A stretch of DNA of 64,000 nucleotides from Novosphingobium sp. ST904 (GTDB lineage: Bacteria; Pseudomonadota; Alphaproteobacteria; Sphingomonadales; Sphingomonadaceae). Position numbers and translations under genes: made by a program. Location: assembly GCF_001298105.1 (NCBI RefSeq), contig NZ_LGJH01000161.1, positions 62,001 to 126,000 of the forward strand, written 5' to 3'. Of the stretch, positions 37,227 to 45,954 are shown piece after piece. Under the pieces are notes generated by a model. That model saw only the letters and a list, made by a program, of their open reading frames with translations. It was not told the DNA's origin and searched no databases. Positions within the stretch are counted from its first letter, which is position 1; each line of letters begins with the position of its first letter.

Positions 37227-38567
37227 TCAGGTTCCGGCGGAGGGATGTGCTTCGGCGATCATCTGGTCCACAGCGACGAACTTCTCGCGCGGGGCGCCTT
37301 GCCGGGCGTTGGCGGCTTCGGCTTCCTCGATCTTCTGCCACTCGGTGAACTTGACGTAGTCGATGCCGCGCTGTGCGGCGAGGGCGTCGAATCCCGGCCT
37401 CCCAGCCTTTCCGCTGCCTTCGCCGATATCGGCGTCGATCTTTTCGACAATCGCAAAGCCGTCCGGCCGGTTGGTGCCTATGGTTCCGGTCGGTCCGCGC
37501 CTTGCCCAGCCCACGCAATAGAGGCCGGGTGCGATTCTTCCCTCGGCATTGGCGAAGCGCCCCCCCTGTTCGTCATAGGGAACATCCGGAATCCGGGAGG
37601 TCTGGTAGCCAATGCAGGCGACCACGATGCCTGCGGGAATGCGATAGGTCTCCCCGGTGCCGACGGCCTTGCCATCGACGAGCCGGGTGCGTTCCACCTC
37701 GATGCCCTCGACCTGGTCGGTGCCGAGGATGGCCCGCGGGGCAGCGAAAAAGTCGAACTCGATCCGCACGTCGCGGCCGGGACATGCCGGGCCTTCGTTG
37801 TCGTTGGCAGTGCCGCCGCCGATCGCGAAGCCGCGCAAGTGCCCCATGGTCTTTCGCATGCCCGGATCGAGCGCTGCATCCTCCGTCAGAGGCGGAAGGT
37901 CGGCAGGATCGACGCTCGGGCAGGCGCGAGAGAGCTTGGCCAGTTCCCCCAACTCCTTCGGCGTCATCGTGACCTGGTGCGGCCCGCGTCGCCCGAGAAT
38001 GACGATCCGCCTTACGCGGGATGCCTCCAGCGCTTCTAGCGCATGGCTCACGATGTCGCTGCCTTCGAATTCGGCGCCGGACTTGGCGAGAATGCGGGCG
38101 ACATCGAGTGCGACGTTGCCGTTTCCGACGATCACGGCGGTTTCATGGGCGAAATCGGGGCCGATGCCGGCGAAATCGGGGTGGCCGTTGTACCAGCCGA
38201 CGAAGGCGGCGCTGCCGAAGACATTGGCCAGGTTCTCGCCGGGAAGGCCCAGCTTTCGGTCGTTGGGCGCGCCGGTGGCAAGAACGACGGCGTCGTAAAG
38301 ATCCTGAAGTTCCGCGATGGTGATATCCCGGCCGACCATCACATTGCCGACGAAGCGCACGTTCGGATTGAGCGCGGTCGTCTCGTATCGGTGCGAGACG
38401 CTCTTGATCGACTGGTGATCGGGCGCGACTCCGGTGCGGATCAGTCCGAAGGGCACTGGTGACAAATCGAATATATCGACTTTGACACCGTCTCCCCACT
38501 GCTTGAGCGCCGCTTCGGCCGTGTAGTAGCCGGCCGGTCCGGAACCAACGATTGCCAGGTGCCGCAT
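37227..38567 (-). CDS. NADPH-ferredoxin (adrenodoxin-type) reductase
   Basis: 446 residues. An FAD-binding start HLAIVGSGPAGYYTAEAAL, the family segment VPFGLIRTGVAPDHQSIKSV, the NADP-binding VIVGNGNVALDVARIL, and the FAD-contact region GWARRGPTGTIGTNRPDG place it in the FprA/adrenodoxin reductase group. It passes electrons from NADPH to ferredoxin, often for P450s or Fe-S cluster assembly. The ATG at 38567 is preferred over a TTG at 38582, because GGGAGA lies seven bases upstream. The short C-terminal tail extends past the core fold. It is divergent from the next gene by about 200 bases. Confidence 0.88.
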   Translation of the reverse strand: MRHLAIVGSGPAGYYTAEAALKQWGDGVKVDIFDLSPVPFGLIRTGVAPDHQSIKSVSHRYETTALNPNVRFVGNVMVGRDITIAELQDLYDAVVLATGAPNDRKLGLPGENLANVFGSAAFVGWYNGHPDFAGIGPDFAHETAVIVGNGNVALDVARILAKSGAEFEGSDIVSHALEALEASRVRRIVILGRRGPHQVTMTPKELGELAKLSRACPSVDPADLPPLTEDAALDPGMRKTMGHLRGFAIGGGTANDNEGPACPGRDVRIEFDFFAAPRAILGTDQVEGIEVERTRLVDGKAVGTGETYRIPAGIVVACIGYQTSRIPDVPYDEQGGRFANAEGRIAPGLYCVGWARRGPTGTIGTNRPDGFAIVEKIDADIGEGSGKAGRPGFDALAAQRGIDYVKFTEWQKIEEAEAANARQGAPREKFVAVDQMIAEAHPSAGT

Positions 38568-38768
38568 CGTGTTGTCTCCCAAGGGCTTATCTCTCAGGCG
38601 GGCGGTGTCTCACTGAAGCGCCCGCCATTCATGGAAGCAAACATGACTGGGCGGCGGCGGCAAGCGAAATCCGGTGGATCGGGCGACTTGTGCCATACCC
38701 GACCGCGAACGGATTTGGTTGCCGGGACTTAACACTTTGGAAATGGGCTCGGGGCAATAGCCGATCTG

Positions 38769-41474
38769 ATGGCGCGCAAGGGACTTCAGGAGCAGCAGCA
38801 GGCATCGCGTGGTGGCGCGGCGCACAGGGCTGCGCTTTCCGCCCAGTCGGAAGCCGCGCGCACCGGCATACCCAACTTCGCGTTTCTGCGCCCTCGCGGC
38901 CCGAGCAGCGATCCGCTTCACTTCTTCATCGCCCGGCGTTGGGAACTCATGGCACCGGCCATGGTCTGCGTGCTGGTGGCGATGGGCGTGGCCTCGCGCA
39001 GCGCGCCCGGTTCGTTTCCGCTTTGCCTGTCCTTCGGCGCGATGCTGCTGTGCCTCGCCGCACCGCTACTGGCCACGCTCGAGGGCCAGTTCCATCACCG
39101 CAGCTGGAAGCGTTATCCGCTCATGCTGCTGGCCGTGGCCTTGCCGATGTGCCTGTTCGGTGTGGCTGCGGCGCAGTGGACTTACGAGACGCCGGCGCTC
39201 GACTGGCGGCTCACGATCAAGGGCTACGGCATCCTGGTGTTGCTGGCGACGGTCCTGCTGGACCGCCGCCTGACCTCGATCGTGGCGGCGACGGTGGGGG
39301 TATGGGCCGGGGCGTCGATTCATTCCGCATCGCCGCAGACCATGGGCCTCCTGGCGGCGGGGATCGGCATCGGGCTGAGCGCGGCCATGCGCCAGTCGCG
39401 CATCGCCGCCCGGGAATCAGCGCGTCGTGCGGAGCAGGAGCGCGAGCAGCACCGCGCCGAGGAGCTTCTGCGCGAATACGAGGAGACCGGGCAGGGCTGG
39501 TTCTGGGAGACCGACCGGCGAGCTTTCATCACCTATGTCTCGCCTCGCATCGCCGAACTGGTCGGCGTGCCGCAGGAGGAGCTTTACGGACGGCCCTTCC
39601 TCGGGCTGTTCCGGCTGCGCGCGCAGGATCACGAGAGCGAGCGCACGCTGGCGTTCCACCTTTCGACCCGCTCCTCCTTCCAGGACATCGGCGTGCGCGC
39701 CGCGACCGATGAGAAGGATGAACGCTGGTGGTCCATCAGCGGCCGTCCGGTGCTGGATCAGTTTCACAATTTCCTGGGATTCCGGGGCTCGGGGATCGAT
39801 CTGACCGAGACCCGCAAGTCGCAGCAGCACGCCACCCAGCTTGCTCGCTTCGATTCGCTGACAAAGCTCGCCAACCGCTTCCAGATGTCGGAATGGCTGG
39901 AGAAGGTCATCAATTCGCCGCGGATCGAAAACCGTGCCTGCGCGGTGTTCCTGCTCGATCTCGATCGCTTCAAGCAGGTCAACGATACCATGGGCCATCC
40001 GGCCGGCGATGCGCTGCTCAAGCAAGTGGCCGAGCGCCTGCGCGCCACTGTCGCGAACATGGGGCGGGTTGGCCGCCTTGGCGGCGACGAGTTCCAGGTG
40101 ATCCTGCCGGGCTATCACCAGCACGAAGGTCTCGGCCATCTTGCCCGCCGGATCATTGAGAACCTGTCGCAGCCCTACTCGATAGACGGCGCGCGCGTGG
40201 TGATCGGCGCATCGCTGGGCATCGCGATGTGTCCTGACGACGGCACGACGACGGAAGCCCTGATCCGCAATGCCGACCTTGCGCTCTATGCGGCGAAAGG
40301 CGGCGGGCGCGGCCGTCATCATTTCTATGATGACGATCTCCATTCCGACGCGCGCGAGCGGCAGCAGTTGGAGCAGGACCTGCGCGATGCCATCGCCGGA
40401 GACGCGCTTGAACTGCACTATCAGCCGCAAATTCATACCACGACCGAGAAAATCACCGGTTTCGAGGCGCTTCTTCGCTGGAAGCACCCCCGGCACGGCT
40501 ATCTTTCGCCCGCGAAGTTCGTGCCGGTGGCGGAAGAGACCGGTCTTGTCTCCCAGATCGGCGAATGGGCACTGCGCACTGCGTGCCGCGACCTGGCAGC
40601 TTGGCCGCATGACGTGCGCGTTGCGGTGAACGTCTCGCCGCTGCAATTCGCCAATCCCGACCTTCCCGGGATCGTTGCCGGTGCCGTGGCGGAAGCCGGA
40701 ATCAATCCCGCCCGGCTCGAACTCGAAATCACCGAGAGCGTGTTCCTTGGGGAGGGCAAGGCAACGGAGGATATGTTCGGCGCGCTCAAGGGGATCGGCG
40801 TGCGGCTGGCGCTCGACGATTTCGGCACCGGCTATTCCTCGCTTGGCTACCTGAAGAAGGCGCCGTTCGACAAGATCAAGATCGACCAGAGCTTCGTGCG
40901 CGGCGCCACCATCGACGGCAGCCGTAACGGCGCGATCATCTCCTCGATCGTCAGCCTCGCCGAAGCGCTGGGCATGGAGACGACGGCCGAAGGGGTCGAG
41001 ACGTTCGACGAGCTCGATCTCGTGCGGCTGCTGGGCTGCAGTCATGTGCAGGGCTATATCTACGAGAAGTCGCTGACCTCCGCCGAAGCGGCGGCCCGGC
41101 TCGAACAGGGGCTTTCGGCAGTGGCTACGGGGCCGCGTTCGGCTCGCGCGCCGCGCCAGACCATGCTGCGCAAGGTCGTGCTGGAGCACGGCGGACATAT
41201 CTATCATGCCACGATCCGCAACATCTCCAGCACCGGTGCGATGGTAGAGGGCCTGTGGAACGTGCCGGCCGATACGCAATTCGGGATTCAGCTTGCGGAC
41301 GACAACGTTGTTCTCGCCACCGCGCGCTGGTGCCGGGAGGATCGCATGGGCGTGGAATTCGTCCGTCCGCTGCAGCTCGACGGCTCGGGAGCGGTGCTGT
41401 TCAGCCCCTCGCGGGTCGATCCGGAAGCCGGTCCGAAGGAAAGTGATTCAGGATTGATGCGCAAGGCAGGCTGA
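38769..41474 (+). CDS. PAS-GGDEF-EAL-PilZ cyclic-di-GMP protein
   Basis: 901 residues. An N-terminal membrane region with about five helices (residues 60-205) leads to a coiled coil, then a PAS domain (about 240-355), GGDEF with intact RLGGDEFQV (about 440), and EAL with GFEALLRWKHP, VNVSPLQF, EITESVFLG, DDFGTGYSSLGYLK and AEGVET (about 560-795). A C-terminal PilZ-like domain follows (ATIRNISSTGAMVEG and a GVEFV ending, about 800-890). All catalytic residues of both enzyme domains are kept. The PilZ part starts with an RxxxR-like stretch (RAPRQTMLRK), so it may bind c-di-GMP itself. The start is ATG at 38769. lepA follows 32 bases after the stop. Confidence 0.9.
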   Translation: MARKGLQEQQQASRGGAAHRAALSAQSEAARTGIPNFAFLRPRGPSSDPLHFFIARRWELMAPAMVCVLVAMGVASRSAPGSFPLCLSFGAMLLCLAAPLLATLEGQFHHRSWKRYPLMLLAVALPMCLFGVAAAQWTYETPALDWRLTIKGYGILVLLATVLLDRRLTSIVAATVGVWAGASIHSASPQTMGLLAAGIGIGLSAAMRQSRIAARESARRAEQEREQHRAEELLREYEETGQGWFWETDRRAFITYVSPRIAELVGVPQEELYGRPFLGLFRLRAQDHESERTLAFHLSTRSSFQDIGVRAATDEKDERWWSISGRPVLDQFHNFLGFRGSGIDLTETRKSQQHATQLARFDSLTKLANRFQMSEWLEKVINSPRIENRACAVFLLDLDRFKQVNDTMGHPAGDALLKQVAERLRATVANMGRVGRLGGDEFQVILPGYHQHEGLGHLARRIIENLSQPYSIDGARVVIGASLGIAMCPDDGTTTEALIRNADLALYAAKGGGRGRHHFYDDDLHSDARERQQLEQDLRDAIAGDALELHYQPQIHTTTEKITGFEALLRWKHPRHGYLSPAKFVPVAEETGLVSQIGEWALRTACRDLAAWPHDVRVAVNVSPLQFANPDLPGIVAGAVAEAGINPARLELEITESVFLGEGKATEDMFGALKGIGVRLALDDFGTGYSSLGYLKKAPFDKIKIDQSFVRGATIDGSRNGAIISSIVSLAEALGMETTAEGVETFDELDLVRLLGCSHVQGYIYEKSLTSAEAAARLEQGLSAVATGPRSARAPRQTMLRKVVLEHGGHIYHATIRNISSTGAMVEGLWNVPADTQFGIQLADDNVVLATARWCREDRMGVEFVRPLQLDGSGAVLFSPSRVDPEAGPKESDSGLMRKAG

Positions 41475-41506
41475 CAGGTGCGAAAACCGCTGCTAACGGC
41501 GCATTC

Positions 41507-43309
41507 ATGACAGACCTCGCCCAGATCCGAAATTTCTCGATCATTGCCCATATCGACCATGGCAAGTCGACGCTTGCCGACCGCCTGATCCAGTCGACCG
41601 GCGGCCTCTCCGAGCGTGAGATGAGCGCCCAGGTGCTCGATAACATGGATATCGAGAAGGAGCGGGGCATCACCATCAAGGCGCAGACCGTGCGCCTGAG
41701 CTACACCGCCAAGGACGGGCTCACTTACGAGCTGAACCTGATGGACACGCCGGGCCACGTCGACTTCGCCTACGAAGTATCGCGCAGTCTGGCGGCGTGC
41801 GAGGGCGCGCTGCTGGTCGTGGACGCGGCGCAGGGCGTGGAAGCGCAGACGCTGGCCAACGTCTATCAGTCGATCGAGCACGACCACGAGATCGTGCCCG
41901 TCATCAACAAGATCGACCTGCCGGCCGCCGAACCTGAAAAGGTCCGCACCGAGATCGAGGACATCATCGGCATCGACGCGTCGGAAGCGGTGCTCGCTTC
42001 CGCCAAGTCGGGGATCGGCATCGCCGAGATCCTCGAAGCCGTGGTTGCCAAGATTCCGCCGCCGAAGGGTGAGCGCGACAAGCCGCTGAAGGCGATGCTG
42101 GTCGATTCGTGGTACGATCCGTATCTCGGTGTCGTCATTCTGGTGCGCGTCATCGACGGCGTCATCAAGAAAGGCCTCAACGTCAAGTTCATGCAGGGCG
42201 GCACCGATCACCTGGTGGACCGCGTAGGCTGCTTCACGCCCAAGCGTATCGACCTTCCTGAATTGGGCCCCGGCGAAATCGGCTTCATCACGGCGCAGAT
42301 CAAGGAAGTCGAGCAGGCTAAGGTCGGTGACACCGTCACCACCGTCAAGGCTGGCGCAACGCAGGCGCTGCCGGGCTACAAGGAAGTGCAGCCGGTGGTG
42401 TTCTGCGGGCTCTTCCCGGTTGACGCCAACGACTTCGAGAAACTGCGCGAATCGATCGGCAAGCTTCGTCTCAACGACGCGAGCTTCAGTTTCGAGATGG
42501 AATCGAGCGCGGCACTGGGCTTCGGCTTCCGCTGCGGCTTCCTTGGCCTGCTGCACCTGGAGATCATTCAGGAGCGGCTTAGCCGCGAATACGACCTCGA
42601 CCTGATCACCACTGCGCCTTCCGTGGTCTACCGTCTGACGATGACGGACGGCACCGTGAAGGAACTGCACAACCCGTCCGACATGCCCGATCCCGTCAAG
42701 ATCGATTTCATGGAAGAACCGTGGATCAAGGCCGTGATCTACACGCCGGATGAATATCTCGGCTCGATCCTGAAGCTCTGTCAGGACCGTCGCGGTATCC
42801 AGAAGGACCTCACTTACGTCGGCGGCCGTGCGCAGGTGACTTACGAACTGCCGCTCAACGAAGTGGTGTTCGACTTCTACGACCGCCTGAAGTCGATCAG
42901 CCGCGGCTACGCCAGCTTCGACTATGAGCAGATCGGCCTTCAGGAGGGTGATCTCGTGATGATGAACATCCTCGTGAACAACGAGCCGGTCGATGCTCTG
43001 TCGATGGTGGTGCACCGCAGCCAGGCAGAACCGCGCGGCCGCGCGCTGGTGGAACGCCTCAAGGAACTGATCCCCCGGCACATGTTCAAGATCCCGATCC
43101 AGGCGGCGATCGGTGCCAAGGTCATCGCACGCGAAACGATCAGCGCCATGCGCAAGGACGTTACCGCCAAGTGCTACGGCGGCGACATCACCCGCAAGAA
43201 GAAGCTTCTGGAAAAGCAGAAGGAAGGCAAGAAGCGCATGCGCGAATACGGCAACGTGCAGATTCCGCAGGAAGCCTTCATCGCCGCGCTGCGCATGGGC
43301 GAGGAATAA
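41507..43309 (+). CDS. lepA: Elongation factor 4 (back-translocating GTPase LepA)
   Basis: An intact 600-residue GTPase. G1 AHIDHGKST, G2/G3 with GITIKAQTV and DTPGHVDF, G4 NKIDLP, the EF-G-like domains, and the LepA-specific C-terminal domain with AKCYGGDITRKKKLLEKQKEGKKRM are all present. It acts on ribosomes during initiation and stalled elongation. The ATG at 41507 immediately precedes the conserved start. It lies directly after the cyclic-di-GMP gene, and a strong terminator follows. Confidence 0.97.
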   Translation: MTDLAQIRNFSIIAHIDHGKSTLADRLIQSTGGLSEREMSAQVLDNMDIEKERGITIKAQTVRLSYTAKDGLTYELNLMDTPGHVDFAYEVSRSLAACEGALLVVDAAQGVEAQTLANVYQSIEHDHEIVPVINKIDLPAAEPEKVRTEIEDIIGIDASEAVLASAKSGIGIAEILEAVVAKIPPPKGERDKPLKAMLVDSWYDPYLGVVILVRVIDGVIKKGLNVKFMQGGTDHLVDRVGCFTPKRIDLPELGPGEIGFITAQIKEVEQAKVGDTVTTVKAGATQALPGYKEVQPVVFCGLFPVDANDFEKLRESIGKLRLNDASFSFEMESSAALGFGFRCGFLGLLHLEIIQERLSREYDLDLITTAPSVVYRLTMTDGTVKELHNPSDMPDPVKIDFMEEPWIKAVIYTPDEYLGSILKLCQDRRGIQKDLTYVGGRAQVTYELPLNEVVFDFYDRLKSISRGYASFDYEQIGLQEGDLVMMNILVNNEPVDALSMVVHRSQAEPRGRALVERLKELIPRHMFKIPIQAAIGAKVIARETISAMRKDVTAKCYGGDITRKKKLLEKQKEGKKRMREYGNVQIPQEAFIAALRMGEE

Positions 43310-43335
43310 AGCCCCTTCCACGAACCGTCACATTG

Positions 43336-43374
43336 ACGCCCTCGTGCGGACGCGACCCGTCCGCACGAGGGCGT
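43336..43374 (+). terminator. Terminator after lepA
   Basis: A perfect 17-base stem, ACGCCCTCGTGCGGACG with CGTCCGCACGAGGGCGT, starts 27 bases after the lepA stop. Confidence 0.85.
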
Positions 43375-43798
43375 TGTCGTATGTGAGTATCAGTTCCCGC
43401 TTTACCTCGCTTGCTTTGGGCGGGGCGGGAAATGCCGGTCGCCGTGACCCATTAATCCATTTTGTGTCATTCGTTGGTTGAATTCTGTTCGAGCGTAGAG
43501 CTGGCCGAACCGGCGTGACGCAAGTGACGCGAATCTCGCAGATAGTGAGCAGAACTGGTTAAGGGGTGGCCGGTATTGTCCGGGCGCGAACTCGGCGATT
43601 CGGCTTTGAATTCATCCGGATGCTGGAAGCCGGATGTTTGGCGGGCCGCCGGCATGGCGTCGTGGATGGGCGATAAGTCGGATTTGGTTAAGTCGTAGCC
43701 TGTAACGGGTTGATAGTGCGTTTGCAGACGACCTATAATTGCTTTGTACGAACTGCGTGGGCGGGGGCTCGGCGGAACGAGGGTGGTTCGATAGTGTT
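43375..43798. other. Intergenic region before the regulator-RadC cluster
   Basis: 424 bases with no credible gene. It contains the promoter-like sequence at 43710-43739 and otherwise nothing I can identify. Frames opening here are short and lack coding character. Confidence 0.6.
43710..43739 (+). promoter_or_regulatory. Sigma-70-like promoter for the regulator cluster
   Basis: TTGATA (43710-43715) and TATAAT (43734-43739) are separated by 18 bases, close to the sigma-70 consensus. Transcription would begin near 43746, about 50 bases before the likely start codon at 43799. Confidence 0.55.
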
Positions 43799-44353
43799 AT
43801 GGAAGTTGGGCAGATGGAGCGGAGCGGCGACTTGACGCACGTCCAGAAGATCATGGCGATCTTTCCCGTGCTGACTTCGAAGCAGCACGAGGTGCTGGCG
43901 TTCGTCGCGGAAAACCGCACCAGCAAGGAGATTGCCTGGGAACTCGGCATTTCCGAAAGCGCCGTAAACCAGCGTATCGAGGGTGTGCGTAACCGAACGG
44001 GGGCGCCGCCGCGCGCGGAACTGGCGCGTGCCTACAGGCAGTATCAGTTGGACCTGGCAGCGGCCTGTAATCCGATACCAGCCAAGAATCCTCAGGTTCC
44101 GGCTGTTGCGATGTTCGACAAGGATCGGGCTCAGGACGAACTGACCGACAGGCTGACGCTTGCCGATGGTGCCACCTTCAAGGTTACGGCGCCCTGGCAG
44201 GAAGAACCTTACGCCAGGATCGTTCCGGAGGTGCTCGATGGTTCCAACGCGGGCCTCAGCCGCACGGCAGCCATGATTGCCATCGCCGGGGGACTTCTCC
44301 TCGTCGCGGTGTTCGGTCTGGATTTCGCCACTCGGTTGAGCAGTCTGCTTTGA
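43799..44353 (+). CDS. LuxR-type helix-turn-helix regulator with a C-terminal membrane segment
   Basis: 184 residues from ATG 43799; an ATG at 43814 is equally possible. The DNA-binding domain near the N-terminus reads LTSKQHEVLAFVAENRTSKEIAWELGIS and then AVNQRIEGVRNRTG, a good LuxR/GerE match with the unusual AVNQRI in the recognition helix. A linker follows, and then a single hydrophobic segment, AAMIAIAGGLLLVAVFGLDF, close to the C-terminus. This suggests a regulator anchored in the inner membrane by its tail. There is no receiver or autoinducer domain. It leads a run of four same-strand genes ending in a RadC-like protein. The signal and targets are unknown. Confidence 0.8.
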   Translation: MEVGQMERSGDLTHVQKIMAIFPVLTSKQHEVLAFVAENRTSKEIAWELGISESAVNQRIEGVRNRTGAPPRAELARAYRQYQLDLAAACNPIPAKNPQVPAVAMFDKDRAQDELTDRLTLADGATFKVTAPWQEEPYARIVPEVLDGSNAGLSRTAAMIAIAGGLLLVAVFGLDFATRLSSLL

Positions 44354-44416
44354 TCCAGCCTCCCGGCACAAGAACAGGCGCATCGAACGGGCCGATGACG
44401 CTGGATGAGGGTCTCC

Positions 44417-44755
44417 ATGTCCATCACCATTTCCTCTGCCACTGCCCGGATCGCCCGTCAGCTTCCCGAGGCCGAAGTTTCTCTCGACTCTGCGCTGCTC
44501 GCCTCGGCGCGGCTTATGGAATCCATGCTGCTTGCGCGTCAGGCGGATGGCATCGCCACGTTCACGGGGCAGACGGCACTTATGCGCCTTGCCAAGACCC
44601 AGCGCTCCCTGCTGGAAACCCAGAACGACATGATCCGTGTTCACCACGAGCTTCTCGGCATCGGCCGCGATATCAAGGCCATTGCCGACGAGCCGGAAGC
44701 CTGCCCCAAGACCGCAGAACTGGTGGAAGAAGCGCCGATGTTGCGATCGGCTTAA
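44417..44755 (+). CDS. Small helical protein of unknown function
   Basis: 112 residues, predicted nearly all helical, with long amphipathic stretches (SLDSALLASARLMESMLLARQ; RLAKTQRSLLETQNDMIRVHHELLGIG). The ATG at 44417 has GAGGG eight bases before it and is preferred over the ATG at 44405. It shows no membrane helix and no signal peptide, and has one Cys. It lies 63 bases after the regulator and 61 before the membrane protein, so co-transcription is likely. I do not recognise a family; the shape would suit a partner protein or an oligomer-forming coiled coil. Confidence 0.7.
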   Translation: MSITISSATARIARQLPEAEVSLDSALLASARLMESMLLARQADGIATFTGQTALMRLAKTQRSLLETQNDMIRVHHELLGIGRDIKAIADEPEACPKTAELVEEAPMLRSA

Positions 44756-44816
44756 GCGACCCAGGCCCGATCGCGGGCTCCGCGCGTTTCAGGCGGCATG
44801 GCCATGGGGGGCTTGC

Positions 44817-45326
44817 ATGCTGATCTGGAGCGCGCGGGCCTACGTGCAGTACGGCGCGTATCTCGCCCTTTTCCTCGTGGCCATGCGCCGCGGTGCGGCG
44901 CCCGAACGTATCCTGGCCAGCATCATCCTTGGCATGATCGTGGTAGACCGGATCTATCATCTTGTGCGGGGGCCTGACCTCCTGCTCTATCAGGGGGTCG
45001 ATCTCGTCCATCTGGCGATCGACACGTTCAGCCTTCTGGCTATCGGCGCTGTCGCGCTCAAGGCAAACAGGTTCTACCCGTTATGGATAGGTGGGGCACA
45101 GATTATCGCTTTTTCGAGCCATTTCTATCGGCTGGGGATCGTCGAAATCCACACGACGGCCTATCAGGTCATGGCGATCATGCCGTCCTACGTCCAGCTT
45201 CTGGCGATGGCGCTGGGGCTGGGTTTTCATATGCGGCGGCAGAAGAAACTGGGCAACTATCCGTCCTGGCGCAAATCCTACGTCCCTTCATCGGCCAGCG
45301 CAGCGAAGAGGTTGCGCGCCGCCTGA
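44817..45326 (+). CDS. Five-helix inner-membrane protein of unknown function
   Basis: 169 residues. About five membrane helices are visible: AYVQYGAYLALFLVAM, ILASIILGMIVVDRIYHLV, VDLVHLAIDTFSLLAIGAVAL, LWIGGAQIIAFSSHFYRLG and YVQLLAMALGLGFHM. A basic C-terminal tail follows. Polar residues inside helices (His, Asp, Tyr, Arg) are suggestive, but no motif is recognised. The ATG at 44817 follows GGGGGG. The 3' end overlaps the reading frame of the RadC-like protein by over 60 bases, which points to tight coupling, to a frame error, or to an early true stop of this gene. Confidence 0.7.
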   Translation: MLIWSARAYVQYGAYLALFLVAMRRGAAPERILASIILGMIVVDRIYHLVRGPDLLLYQGVDLVHLAIDTFSLLAIGAVALKANRFYPLWIGGAQIIAFSSHFYRLGIVEIHTTAYQVMAIMPSYVQLLAMALGLGFHMRRQKKLGNYPSWRKSYVPSSASAAKRLRAA

Positions 45327-45862
45327 TCCAGCGCTTCGGCTCGCTTTACACGGTCTATACCGCGTCGGCACAGGCGCTCGCCGAGGAACTCGATGCGGGT
45401 GAGATCGCCCGGGAGGCGATCGCTGCCGCCATTGTCGCCGCCCGCAACCTGGCGGACGTCGCCGCACGCGAAACCTTGCTGGGCGAGGTAACCGATATCG
45501 GCAGCAGCCCTTTCAGGCAGTACCTTGCGCGGCGGCTGCTCGGCCGCCGGGAGGAATGCGTGATGATGCTGTTTTTCACCGCGCAGGGCCTGTTCATCGC
45601 CGAGGAGTTCCAGATCGGCACCCGTCAGTCGAGCTGCGAACTGCCGCTGCGGCGCACGGTGCGTCGCGCCTTCGACCTTGATGCACGGCGGCTGGTGCTG
45701 GCGCATAACCACCCCTCCGGCGATCCGACGCCCAGTGTCGATGATATCCAGTCCACCCGAACGTTCCGGCAGGTCATGGCCGCGCTGGAGTTCAGTCTCG
45801 ACGACCATTTCGTCGTCGCGCGGGGCGGTATTTTCAGCATGAGCGACAATGGTTTGATCTAG
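45083..45862 (+). CDS. RadC-like JAB/MPN domain protein, start unclear
   Basis: The conserved part begins at about 45263 (LAQILRPFIGQRSEEVARRLIQRFGSLY) and gives about 199 residues: a short helix-hairpin-helix-like region, then the RadC MPN+ metal domain with VLAHNHPSGDPTPSVDD and DDHFVVARGG. The 60 residues upstream in this frame look non-coding and overlap the membrane protein, and there is no ATG, GTG or TTG between 45083 and the conserved part. Either a base is missing near 45240-45265, hiding the true start, or a CTG is used. RadC is not proven to repair DNA; JAB domains are metal-dependent hydrolases in other contexts. It is last in the four-gene run. Confidence 0.75.
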   Translation: MDRWGTDYRFFEPFLSAGDRRNPHDGLSGHGDHAVLRPASGDGAGAGFSYAAAEETGQLSVLAQILRPFIGQRSEEVARRLIQRFGSLYTVYTASAQALAEELDAGEIAREAIAAAIVAARNLADVAARETLLGEVTDIGSSPFRQYLARRLLGRREECVMMLFFTAQGLFIAEEFQIGTRQSSCELPLRRTVRRAFDLDARRLVLAHNHPSGDPTPSVDDIQSTRTFRQVMAALEFSLDDHFVVARGGIFSMSDNGLI

Positions 45863-45954
45863 ATACGATCGGCATTTGACTTTGCCGGCCATGCAACCAG
45901 AGTGTCGTCTAAGCTATCTATACCGACGACCGCGCCTGCGCCTGCAGGTCCTGC

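Noticed and set aside
39417..41279. 620-residue open frame on the - strand, opposite the GGDEF-EAL gene
   Set aside because: Antisense shadow, rich in Arg, His and Leu with no domain.
41288..43321. 677-residue open frame on the - strand, opposite lepA
   Set aside because: Antisense shadow of lepA and the preceding gene; no start context and no recognisable protein.
43310..45870. Prophage or insertion element around the RadC-like gene
   Set aside because: No transposase, integrase, terminal inverted repeat or att-like duplication was seen, although RadC-like genes do occur on mobile elements.
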